Shown: piece after piece, positions 7,895 through 14,466 of the stretch
Position numbering within the stretch: position 1 is the stretch's first letter
How the letters are laid out: the number at the start of each line of letters is the position of its first letter
Assembly: GCA_009775535.1 (NCBI GenBank)
Contig: VSPW01000029.1
Location: 1 to 14,466, forward strand
Origin: Muribaculaceae bacterium
GTDB lineage: Bacteria > Bacteroidota > Bacteroidia > Bacteroidales > Muribaculaceae
DNA: 14,466 nt
Direction of reading: 5' to 3'
The notes under the pieces: generated by a model
What the model was told of the DNA's origin: nothing
What the model saw: the letters and a program-made list of their open reading frames with translations, nothing else
Database searches by the model: none
Program-made: the position numbers and the translations under genes

Positions 7895-8818
7895 ATGCAA
7901 TTTGAAAAGATAGAGGGACTTATTGATGCCCCGTTTACACCGTTTCATGCTAATGGTGATGTAAATTTGGAGCCGATACCAGCATATGCGGCGATGCTTA
8001 AGGCAAATGGGCTTAAAGGTGTGTTCATAAACGGATCATCAGGTGAGGGATATATGCTTACAGATGAGGAACGCATGCTTTTGGCAGAGGCGTGGGTGTC
8101 TGCTGCACCTGAAGGCTTTAAGGTCATTGTCCATGTAGGTAGTTGCTGTGTGCGTTCCAGCCGTAAATTGGCAGAGCATGCTGCCAAGATAGGGGCATGG
8201 GGCATAGGAGCAATGGCGCCTCCATTCCCTAAAATCAACCGTGTAGAGGAGTTGGTCAAGTATATTGAAGAGATTGCATGCGGTGCTCCCGGATTGCCGT
8301 TCTATTATTACCATATACCTGCTTTCAATGGCGCTTATTTGCCAATGGTGAAGCTGTTGGAGGCTGTTGATGGCCGTGTGGAGAATTTTGCAGGTATCAA
8401 GTATACATTTGAAAGCATGTATGAATACAATCAGTGCCGTCTGTATAAAAATGGTAAGTATGACATGCTTCATGGCCAGGATGAGACCATACTCCCGTGC
8501 CTGGCCATGGGTGGCGCGCGCGGAGGTATAGGAGGTACTACCAATTATAACGGGCGTGAACTGACGGGGATTATAGATGCGTGGAAATCAGGTGATATTG
8601 ATCTGGCACGCGAGCGTCAGAACTTCTCGCAGGATGTGATCAATGTTATTTGCCATTATCGCGGCAATATTGTGGGAGGTAAGAGGATAATGAAGCTTAT
8701 AGGTCTGGATCTTGGTCCAAACCGTACGCCGTTCCAGAATATGACTGATGCAGAAGAAGCTGCAATGAAGTCAGAGTTGGATGCAATAGATTTCTTTAAC
8801 CGCTGCAACAGGTTTTGA
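7895..8818 (+). CDS. nanL: N-acetylneuraminate lyase (NanL/NanA)
   Basis: This 307-residue cytoplasmic class I aldolase of the DHDPS/NAL family splits N-acetylneuraminate into N-acetylmannosamine and pyruvate. All catalytic signatures are present: GSSGEG (47-52) for pyruvate carboxylate binding, YYYHIPAFNG with Tyr139 as the expected catalytic tyrosine, and GIKYT with Lys169 as the Schiff-base lysine. A glycine-rich segment, GGARGGIGGTTNYNG, follows. The YYHIP form and the GIKYT context favour sialic acid lyase over dihydrodipicolinate synthase. The length equals that of typical NanA. The reading frame extends upstream to overlap the end of nanT, but the ATG at 7895 begins the family sequence (FEKIEGLIDAPFTPF) and is chosen. 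It lies five bases before nanE, so the two are almost certainly co-transcribed. Confidence 0.95.
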   Translation: MQFEKIEGLIDAPFTPFHANGDVNLEPIPAYAAMLKANGLKGVFINGSSGEGYMLTDEERMLLAEAWVSAAPEGFKVIVHVGSCCVRSSRKLAEHAAKIGAWGIGAMAPPFPKINRVEELVKYIEEIACGAPGLPFYYYHIPAFNGAYLPMVKLLEAVDGRVENFAGIKYTFESMYEYNQCRLYKNGKYDMLHGQDETILPCLAMGGARGGIGGTTNYNGRELTGIIDAWKSGDIDLARERQNFSQDVINVICHYRGNIVGGKRIMKLIGLDLGPNRTPFQNMTDAEEAAMKSELDAIDFFNRCNRF

Positions 8819-8823
8819 CGGAT

Positions 8824-9999
8824 ATGGATGCAAAGAAGTATTTGGACTATTGGGCAGACAGATACCGTAGCGATCTTACCGGGAATATAATGCCTTTTTG
8901 GATGGAGCATGGTCTTGACCGGGTGAACGGTGGTGTGTATACATGCCTTGACCGCGATGGATCGTTAATGGACAGCACCAAATCAGTGTGGTTTCAGGGA
9001 CGGTTCGGATTCATTGCGGCATTCGCATATAATAATGTGGAAAAGCGTCAGGAATGGCTTGACGCTTCAAAGAGCTGTATCGATTTCATAGAAAAATATT
9101 GTATCGATACGGATGGGCATATGTATTTTGAGGTTACGGCAGACGGTACTCCACTGCGAAAGCGCAGGTATGTGTTTTCAGAGGGTTTTGCGGCAATCGC
9201 CATGGCGGAATACTCTATCGCCTCCGGTGACAAGTCATATGCAGAAAAGGCCATGAAGATGCTGGAGCATATCATATATATGCTTGATACTCCCGGATTT
9301 CTTTCCCCGAAGTATTTGCCTTCCATGGAGGCGCAAGGGCATTCAATAACGATGATTCTTATAAATACCGCTTCGCGGGTAAGGGAGGCCCTTGGATATG
9401 AACCCGAAATGTTGCGCCAGCGCATAGACAGGTCGCTTGATGCGATCCGTCGATATTTCATGCATCCGGAATTCAAGGCTCTATTGGAGATGGTAGGCCC
9501 TGATGGGGAATTTATAGATACGATTGCCGGACGTACCATAAATCCTGGACATTGTATCGAGACTGCATGGTTTATACTTGAAGAAGCCCGTTACCGAGGC
9601 TGGGACAAATCTCTGGTAGATATGGCGCTTACAATCCTCGACTGGTCGTGGGAATGGGGATGGGACAAGGAATATGGCGGGATAATCAATTTCCGGGACT
9701 GCCGTAATTTTCCGTCGCAAGACTATGCACAGGACATGAAATTCTGGTGGCCGCAGACAGAGGCCATCATAGCGACCCTTTATGCATACCGGGCTACAGG
9801 CGAAAGCCGCTATCTGGATATGCACCGTCAGATAAGTGATTGGACATATGCTCATTTCCCGGACTATGAAAAGGGGGAATGGTACGGATATCTCCACCGC
9901 GACGGATCGGTGGCACAGCCAGCAAAGGGAAATCTTTTTAAAGGCCCGTTCCATATACCGAGGATGATGATACGTTCATTTATGTTGTGTACGGAATAA
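8824..9999 (+). CDS. nanE: N-acylglucosamine 2-epimerase (NanE type)
   Basis: This 391-residue protein of the AGE/renin-binding-protein family has an (alpha/alpha)6-barrel and interconverts N-acetylmannosamine and N-acetylglucosamine. Key residues of the family are visible: Arg60 in FQGRFGF, His243 and Glu246 in NPGHCIETAW, and His377 in GPFHIPRM, corresponding to the catalytic histidines of characterised AGEs. Bacteroides use this epimerase to turn ManNAc directly into GlcNAc, unlike the ManNAc-6-P route of E. coli (established for B. fragilis). The protein lacks a signal peptide and should be cytoplasmic. A TTG at 8815 overlapping the nanL stop is in frame, but the ATG at 8824 is preferred. 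Its TAA stop overlaps the ATG of the next gene (TAATG), which suggests translational coupling. Confidence 0.95.
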   Translation: MDAKKYLDYWADRYRSDLTGNIMPFWMEHGLDRVNGGVYTCLDRDGSLMDSTKSVWFQGRFGFIAAFAYNNVEKRQEWLDASKSCIDFIEKYCIDTDGHMYFEVTADGTPLRKRRYVFSEGFAAIAMAEYSIASGDKSYAEKAMKMLEHIIYMLDTPGFLSPKYLPSMEAQGHSITMILINTASRVREALGYEPEMLRQRIDRSLDAIRRYFMHPEFKALLEMVGPDGEFIDTIAGRTINPGHCIETAWFILEEARYRGWDKSLVDMALTILDWSWEWGWDKEYGGIINFRDCRNFPSQDYAQDMKFWWPQTEAIIATLYAYRATGESRYLDMHRQISDWTYAHFPDYEKGEWYGYLHRDGSVAQPAKGNLFKGPFHIPRMMIRSFMLCTE

Positions 10000-12900
10000 T
10001 GAAATTCAAGATATTTTTATTAGTGTCATTGGCGCTGGCGGTTTCAGCCAGCGCTTTTGCTAAAAGGAGCAGGCCATTAAAGGTGGCATGTATTGGGAAT
10101 AGTATCACGTATGGCATGACATTGCCTGAGCGTGAGAAGCAATCGTATCCATCGCGTCTGCAGGAAATGCTTGGAGACGGGTATGTGGTCGGTAATTTCG
10201 GGAAAAGTGGTGCTACTCTATTGAGGCACGGACACCGCCCTTACAATGAACAGGATGAATATAAGGCCGCAATTGAATTTGCGGGGGATATAGTCGTGAT
10301 ACATCTTGGCATAAATGATACAGATCCGCGTAACTGGCCTGATTTTAGGGATGAATTCGTGGCGGATTATCTACAACTTGTATCCGATTTGCGGAAAGCC
10401 AATCCACATGCGGTGTTTTATATCGCACGTTTGAGCCCTATATCTCACCGGCATCCCCGGTTCAAGTCGGGTACACGTGATTGGCGTGATGAAATCCAAT
10501 TGGCGATAGCTGATGTGGCCAGGGCTGCAGGTGCTATGCTTATTGATTTTGAAAAGCCGCTTTTGGCATATCCGTGGATGCTTCCAGACGGCTTGCATCC
10601 TAATCCGGATGGGGCGGAACGTCTTGCTTCTACGGTCTATTCATCAATAACCGGGGATTATGGCGGTTTGCAGATGCCGCCTATATATACGGATAGTATG
10701 GTACTCCCGCAAGGCAGGAAGTTCAAGATATCGGGAACAGCCGATAGCGGTTCAAATATATCAGTGTCAATAGGACGGCAGGTACACCATGCTGTAGCTG
10801 GTAATGACGGCCATTGGTCGGTAGAGATATTGCCTCTGTTGCCGGGAGAGGGGATGAATCTTGTGGTGACTGATGGAGAACGCAGATTGGTTTTCAAGGA
10901 TGTGGCTGCCGGTGAGATATGGCTGTGTTCAGGTCAGTCCAATATGGAATTCCAATTGAGGAATAGCATAGATGCTGAGTCTGCCATTACTGATGCCTCA
11001 AATACCGGACTACGGTTGTATGACATGAAACCACGGTGGATTACGGATGCTACAAAATGGCCTCAAACGGCGCTTGACTCGCTGAACCGTCTACAGTATT
11101 TTAAGGATGCACGGTGGCAGAAAGCGAATTCGGAAAATGCAGGAGGCTTTTCTGCTGTAGGATTTTATTTCGGCCGTATGCTACAGGATTCACTTATAAT
11201 GCCTGTAGGTCTGATATGCAATGCTGTTGGAGGGTCTCCTACGGAGGCTTGGATTGACCGGGTGGCATTGGAACATGGATTTCCTGATATATTGTCGGAT
11301 TGGACTTCCAATGATTTTATACAGGGATGGGTGAGAGAACGTGCTAAATATAACCTATCGGAAAGTGGTGGTGACAAGTTGCAGCGCCATCCGTATGAGC
11401 CGGCATATCTTTATGAGGCCGGTATAGAACAGTTGGCTGGATTTCCTATTGATGGCGTGATATGGTATCAGGGCGAGTCAAATGCTCACAACGCAGATGC
11501 GCATGAGAAATTGTTTGGTATGCTTGTCAATAGCTGGAGGGATAAGTTTGATGCACCCCGATTGCCGTTCTGCTTTGTCCAGCTTTCAAGTATCAACCGT
11601 CCGTCGTGGCCATATTTCCGTGATAGCCAACGTAGGCTTGCCGGAAGTATGAGGGATGTGTATATGGCAGTGAGCAGCGATGTTGGTGATTCATTGGATG
11701 TGCATCCAAGGGATAAACGTCCTGTAGGTGAGCGGTTGGCCCGTCTTGCGCTTGGGCATGTCTATGGCTTTGGCATTACTGTTTCAGGCCCTGAATTTGA
11801 TTCGGCCACGGTAGAGGGCAGTGCGGTATATGTTAGATTCATTAATGGAGACGGCATGCATGGGCAAGGTGGTGATCCGATATGCGGGTTTGAACTTGCA
11901 AGTGTGGAAGGCATGTATTTTCCTGCTGTAGCGGATGTGGCTGGCGATGGGCTTTTGTGTATTACGTGTGACAGTGTTAAAATTCCACGTTATGTAAGAT
12001 ATGCATGGCAGCCGTTTACCCGCGCTAATCTGGTGAATTCCGATGGGCTTCCTGCCTCAACATTCCGTTCAGAGGTGGGCTTGCCTGAAATAAAGGTTGG
12101 AATTGTGGATATGCCGGATGCGAAAATTTGCGGTAAGGCATACTCAAAAGGTGTGTCTGCGGCTTTTGCCGGGATGGCTGGCGGGCAGGTCATAATGGCA
12201 GGTGGATGTAATTTCCCGGATGTGCCGGCTGCTGATGGCGGTAAAAAACGTTTTTATGATTATGTTGTGTCTTTGGAAAATATTGGAGATACACCCAAAT
12301 GGCGGCATGTAGGGCATTTGCCGAGTCCTGTTGCCTATGGTGTGTCTGTTACCACTGCTGACGGTGTGGTATGTGCCGGTGGCATGACTCCTAGTGGTGC
12401 GGTGTCGGATGTGTCTAGATTGTACATGGATGCCAGGGGTAAGTTGACCGTAGAGCAACTGCCTTCGCTTCCGTCTACAGTTGACAATGCATCTGGTGCG
12501 TCAGTAGGGAACTGCATATATATTGTTGGCGGTAATATTGATGGCGTTCCAGGCAATGCAGTTTTTAGGCTAGACCTTACTGATTTGGGCTCAGGATGGG
12601 TACGGATGCCTGATTTTCCTGGCAATCCCCGTATACAACCAGTATGCGTAGCCTTGAAAGACAGTTGCGGTTCGGACAATATATGTATATGGGGTGGTTT
12701 TGCGCCTGTCAGAAAAGGATGTGATGCCACTTTGAATATTGACGGGCTTTCGTTTGATGTAACTTCTGGTCAATGGAGGCCATTGGGTGATGCTCCGGTA
12801 AGCTTGGGCGGAGGTGTGGCGGTAGCTGTATCCCCATCGAAGGCGCTGGCTATCGGCGGTGTCAATGAAGAGGTCTTTTTGAAGGCCCTTAAATCTCCAG

Positions 12901-13004
12901 AAGATGGGTATATGAATCATGAACCGGAATGGTACAGGTTCAATAAAGGCCTGCTCATATATGATTTAGTAACGGGTCAGTGGCGAAAAGTTTCAGACGC
13001 CTAG
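9999..13004 (+). CDS. GDSL esterase / sialate O-acetylesterase / NanM-like mutarotase fusion, truncated by TAG
   Basis: This 1001-residue exported protein begins with a Sec signal peptide (about residues 1-21, ending ASAFA). Domain 1 (about 25-215) is an SGNH/GDSL hydrolase with GNSITYG (Ser35), GIND (Asn106) and DGLHP (Asp197, His200). Domain 2 (about 220-680) is a sialate O-acetylesterase with CSGQSNMEF (Ser314), WYQGESNA and DVHP (Asp567, His569), so both triads look complete. Domain 3 (about 700-1001) resembles the cyclically permuted NanM/YjhT mutarotase: AAFAGMAGGQVIMAGG, then Kelch-like blades. The expected role is periplasmic removal of O-acetyl groups from sialic acids plus anomer interconversion before import. 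The ATG overlaps the nanE stop; an in-frame GTG at 9987 is less likely. The frame meets TAG at 13002-13004, and conserved mutarotase sequence continues in frame beyond it, so the last propeller strands are missing. Double GDSL-SASA NanS proteins are known, for example in Tannerella. Confidence 0.9.
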   Translation: MKFKIFLLVSLALAVSASAFAKRSRPLKVACIGNSITYGMTLPEREKQSYPSRLQEMLGDGYVVGNFGKSGATLLRHGHRPYNEQDEYKAAIEFAGDIVVIHLGINDTDPRNWPDFRDEFVADYLQLVSDLRKANPHAVFYIARLSPISHRHPRFKSGTRDWRDEIQLAIADVARAAGAMLIDFEKPLLAYPWMLPDGLHPNPDGAERLASTVYSSITGDYGGLQMPPIYTDSMVLPQGRKFKISGTADSGSNISVSIGRQVHHAVAGNDGHWSVEILPLLPGEGMNLVVTDGERRLVFKDVAAGEIWLCSGQSNMEFQLRNSIDAESAITDASNTGLRLYDMKPRWITDATKWPQTALDSLNRLQYFKDARWQKANSENAGGFSAVGFYFGRMLQDSLIMPVGLICNAVGGSPTEAWIDRVALEHGFPDILSDWTSNDFIQGWVRERAKYNLSESGGDKLQRHPYEPAYLYEAGIEQLAGFPIDGVIWYQGESNAHNADAHEKLFGMLVNSWRDKFDAPRLPFCFVQLSSINRPSWPYFRDSQRRLAGSMRDVYMAVSSDVGDSLDVHPRDKRPVGERLARLALGHVYGFGITVSGPEFDSATVEGSAVYVRFINGDGMHGQGGDPICGFELASVEGMYFPAVADVAGDGLLCITCDSVKIPRYVRYAWQPFTRANLVNSDGLPASTFRSEVGLPEIKVGIVDMPDAKICGKAYSKGVSAAFAGMAGGQVIMAGGCNFPDVPAADGGKKRFYDYVVSLENIGDTPKWRHVGHLPSPVAYGVSVTTADGVVCAGGMTPSGAVSDVSRLYMDARGKLTVEQLPSLPSTVDNASGASVGNCIYIVGGNIDGVPGNAVFRLDLTDLGSGWVRMPDFPGNPRIQPVCVALKDSCGSDNICIWGGFAPVRKGCDATLNIDGLSFDVTSGQWRPLGDAPVSLGGGVAVAVSPSKALAIGGVNEEVFLKALKSPEDGYMNHEPEWYRFNKGLLIYDLVTGQWRKVSDA

Positions 13005-13136
13005 CGCTTTGCCCTGGCTGGTGCAATGGCAATTCCTGTTGGGACTGGTGTTCTGGTTACAGGTGGAGAGTTAAAGCCTGGGATACGTACGCCTTCAACC
13101 ATATTTATCGACTTTTCAAAATGTCCATTGCAATAG
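13002..13136 (+). pseudogene. Orphaned C-terminal tail of the NanM-like domain after in-frame TAG
   Basis: Directly after the TAG at 13002-13004 the same frame stays open for 43 codons to another TAG at 13134-13136. It reads RFALAGAMAIPVGTGVLV, then TGGELKPGIRTP and STIFIDF. This aligns by eye with the segment of E. coli NanM after its FDPSTQQW strand (TAGAAVV, then INGEAKPGLRTD and AVFELDF), which is what should follow the protein's YDLVTGQWRKVSDA. It would close the last blade of the propeller. No frameshift is needed, since one base change restores a protein of about 1045 residues. Confidence 0.8.
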
Positions 13137-13334
13137 GGATAGAACATACATAACCTAGACAGGCCTGTCATGCATAGCTCGGTTGTCTCATATCTAGCAG
13201 ATGCATATAGCCCTTGGATGTTATCAGGTAGCTCATTAATAAATGTTTTATACATACAACATGACAAAATTACGCAAAAATTAATCTAAAAGAAAGAATC
13301 GGTAGAAAATAGGCGAGATTGGTGCTTAAAAAGT
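13137..13334. other. Non-coding gap between the nan operon and the rpsU promoter
   Basis: I see no supported gene here. Notable items are a perfect 12-base palindrome GACAGGCCTGTC (13158-13169), a direct repeat of ATGCATA (13170-13176 and 13201-13207), and a minus-strand -7-like TAATTTTG at 13265-13272. No convincing intrinsic terminator for the nan operon is visible. Confidence 0.4.
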
Positions 13335-13365
13335 TTTGTCGATTGAAAAAGTATTCGTAATTTTG
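13335..13365 (+). promoter_or_regulatory. Complete Bacteroidetes promoter of rpsU
   Basis: A -33 TTTG (13335-13338), a 19-base spacer and a -7 TAATTTTG (13358-13365) form a textbook sigma-ABfr promoter. It predicts a leader of roughly 55 bases before the rpsU ATG at 13426. It is the best-formed promoter in the window, fitting a ribosomal gene. Confidence 0.8.
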
Positions 13366-13425
13366 CCCCGCAAAATGCTTATATGCAAATAAATTACAAA
13401 AAATAAAAATAAACTCACAACCAAA

Positions 13426-13617
13426 ATGATTATCGTACAAGTAAAAGAAGGCGAGAACATCGAAAGAGCACTTAAGAAATTCAAACGTAAGTTTGAAAAG
13501 ACCGGCATCGTTAAGCAACTGCGCAGCCGCCAGGCTTTTGAAAAGCCATCGGTGACCAACCGCAAAAAAATGATGAAGGCTGTCTACGTTCAGAAGCTCC
13601 GCTCTGTAGAGGAATAA
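13426..13617 (+). CDS. rpsU: 30S ribosomal protein S21
   Basis: This 63-residue, very basic protein of the bS21 family is a component of the small ribosomal subunit near the platform, where the 3' end of 16S rRNA lies. The sequence begins MIIVQVKEGENIERALKKFK and continues with RKFEKTGIVKQLRSRQAFEKP, the classic S21 pattern. The C-terminal tail matches Bacteroidetes S21. The ATG at 13426 is the only sensible start, and no Shine-Dalgarno is visible in the A-rich leader. It has its own strong promoter and a terminator just after the stop, so it is likely mostly monocistronic. In Bacteroides rpsU is commonly followed by a xerC-like gene (from memory), as here. Confidence 0.97.
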   Translation: MIIVQVKEGENIERALKKFKRKFEKTGIVKQLRSRQAFEKPSVTNRKKMMKAVYVQKLRSVEE

Positions 13618-13629
13618 AATATAAGCCTG

Positions 13630-13662
13630 TGGAGAAAAAGCTGTTTTTCTCCATTTTTATTT
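13630..13662 (+). terminator. Intrinsic terminator of rpsU
   Basis: TGGAGAAAAA (13630-13639) pairs perfectly with TTTTTCTCCA (13644-13653) around a GCTG loop, followed by TTTTTATTT. It lies 12 bases after the rpsU stop. Some read-through into the recombinase gene is possible. Confidence 0.85.
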
Positions 13663-13683
13663 GGAAAAATAAAAAGAAAAGTA

Positions 13684-13691
13684 TAAATTCG
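13684..13691 (+). promoter_or_regulatory. Possible -7 element of the recombinase gene
   Basis: TAAATTCG differs from TAnnTTTG at one position and lies 49 bases before the ATG at 13741, beyond the rpsU terminator. No -33 box is clear. Confidence 0.25.
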
Positions 13692-13740
13692 TAGCACCAG
13701 AACTCCCCAGGAATGGGTAAAAGGCTATGGCGTTACGAAT

Positions 13741-14425
13741 ATGCTGATATCCGCTTTTCTGACATACATACGGTGTGAACTGGCTTTGTCGGTTCACACC
13801 GTTCTGTCTTATAAGGTAGACTTGGAGCAGTGGCGTGATTATGCGACTAACGGACATCCGGAGGATTTTCGTCCTATGGATATGACGGCGTCTGATTTGC
13901 GCACGTGGTTGGCGCATATGAGCCGTTGTGGTATTTCAGCGCGTAGTATCCGCCGTAAGACACAGTCGTTGCGCTCATTTTATCGTTATCTTATGTTGCG
14001 TCATGGCCTTAAGTCAAATCCGGCCATGGAGATAATATTGGCCAAGATGCCAAAGAAGCTTCCTGATTTCATAAGGGAACGGGAGACTGCAAATGTGTTT
14101 GACTCTTTTGACGAAAATGGCGGAGGCAGTTTTGAAGAAGTCAGGGATCGACTTATTCTGCTTATGTTCTACAGTACCGGGATGCGTGTGGCTGAACTTA
14201 TAGGCCTTATGGATGCGGATGTCGATATCGTCCGCTCTGAACTAAAGGTATTGGGAAAGCGTAATAAGGAAAGAGTAATACCATTCGGAAAAGAATTGAA
14301 AGAATCTATAACACGATACAGGGAATTGCGTGACGCCACGGTAGGGGGTGTCACAGAGGCGTTTTTTGTACGGAATTCAGGCAAGCCGTTGTATTATATG
14401 CTTGTCAATAGGGTGGTGCATAAAG
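13741..14425 (+). CDS. xerC: XerC-like tyrosine recombinase, 3' end missing
   Basis: This is the first about 228 residues of a tyrosine recombinase of the XerC/XerD type, which resolves chromosome dimers at dif sites. Residues about 1-90 form the SAM-like N-terminal core-binding domain. The catalytic domain starts near residue 107. The first catalytic arginine is Arg149 in STGMRVAEL and the beta-hairpin lysine is Lys173 in LGKRNKERVIPF, both at the positions usual for Xer proteins. The HxLRH, second arginine and tyrosine motifs should lie in the last third and are absent because genuine sequence stops. From about 14426 the DNA is sequencing adapter, and the apparent stop at 14461-14463 is not real. 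ATGs at 13713 and 13727 are out of frame, so 13741 is the start. The position after rpsU favours the housekeeping xerC-like gene over a mobile integrase. Confidence 0.88.
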
Positions 14426-14466
14426 CTGGGTCTTATACACAGCTGACGCAGCCGACGAAATGAAGG
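14426..14466 (+). other. Illumina Nextera adapter contamination
   Basis: Positions 14426-14458 match the reverse complement of the Nextera read 1 transposase adapter at 29 of 33 bases by eye, with mismatches at 14429, 14430, 14442 and 14450. The cores TCTTATACACA and GCCGACGA are intact. The remaining 8 bases (14459-14466) have the length of an i5 index. The encoded tail SYTQLTQPTK is the kind of peptide such read-through produces. Confidence 0.93.

Noticed and set aside
9999..13136. Genome-wide recoding of TAG as an explanation for the in-frame stop.
   Set aside because: dcp in the same window ends with TAG directly before a terminator, and no phage or alternative-code signs are present.
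13001..13255. Minus-strand frame of about 84 codons from ATG 13255, with a TAATTTTG -7-like element at 13265-13272.
   Set aside because: Its C-terminal half is simply antisense to the conserved mutarotase tail, the rest resembles no family I know, and there is no -33 box. It remains possible but unsupported.
13741..14425. The tyrosine recombinase as an integrase marking a mobile element.
   Set aside because: It directly follows rpsU, resembles XerC, and no direct repeats, tRNA attachment site or cargo genes are visible; the 3' side is missing, so this is not absolute.
14426..14463. Novel C-terminus of the recombinase ending in SYTQLTQPTK.
   Set aside because: It is encoded by Nextera adapter sequence, not by the genome.

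Overview
The window looks like a chromosomal segment of a gut-type Bacteroidales, plausibly a Muribaculaceae/Bacteroides relative. The genus is inference. Supporting signs are Bacteroidetes-type -7 promoter elements (TAnnTTTG) before most transcription units, almost no Shine-Dalgarno sequences, a Bacteroidetes-style S21 (rpsU) next to a XerC-like recombinase, and a sialic-acid catabolic operon built like the nanLET cluster of Bacteroides. I see no tRNA, rRNA, CRISPR array, insertion sequence or prophage.

Left part (1-4250). The extreme left edge holds nine codons of a minus-strand gene whose start resembles canonical glucosamine-6-phosphate deaminase (NagB). Divergent from it is a 662-residue fusion of a NagB-like domain, lacking the usual catalytic residues, with a PIG-L/LmbE metal-dependent deacetylase domain. 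A short symmetric AT-rich palindrome lies between them. Next come a small FKBP-type peptidyl-prolyl isomerase preceded by a terminator-like hairpin, and a DUF389 membrane protein.

Middle (4250-6460). A bidirectional intrinsic terminator separates the DUF389 gene from a convergent, secreted M3-family dipeptidyl carboxypeptidase (Dcp).

Nan operon (6559-13136). Four same-strand genes follow: an MFS sialic acid transporter (NanT), N-acetylneuraminate lyase (NanL), an N-acylglucosamine 2-epimerase (NanE), and a very large periplasmic enzyme. That last protein joins a GDSL/SGNH esterase, a sialate O-acetylesterase (SASA) domain and a NanM-like, cyclically permuted mutarotase beta-propeller. The inferred order of action is: the periplasmic enzyme de-O-acetylates and anomerises sialic acid, NanT imports it, NanL splits it into ManNAc and pyruvate, and NanE converts ManNAc to GlcNAc. 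Phosphorylation, NagA and NagB would follow, with NagB apparently at the left edge. The mutarotase reading frame is cut by an in-frame TAG at 13002-13004. The same frame continues past it for 43 codons with clear family motifs, so this copy is truncated, mis-sequenced or read through.

Right part (13335-14466). rpsU has a textbook Bacteroides promoter and a strong terminator and is followed by a XerC-like tyrosine recombinase. The recombinase does not end naturally. From about 14426 the sequence is a slightly mutated Illumina Nextera transposase adapter, so the last about 41 bases and the apparent C-terminus are artefact.
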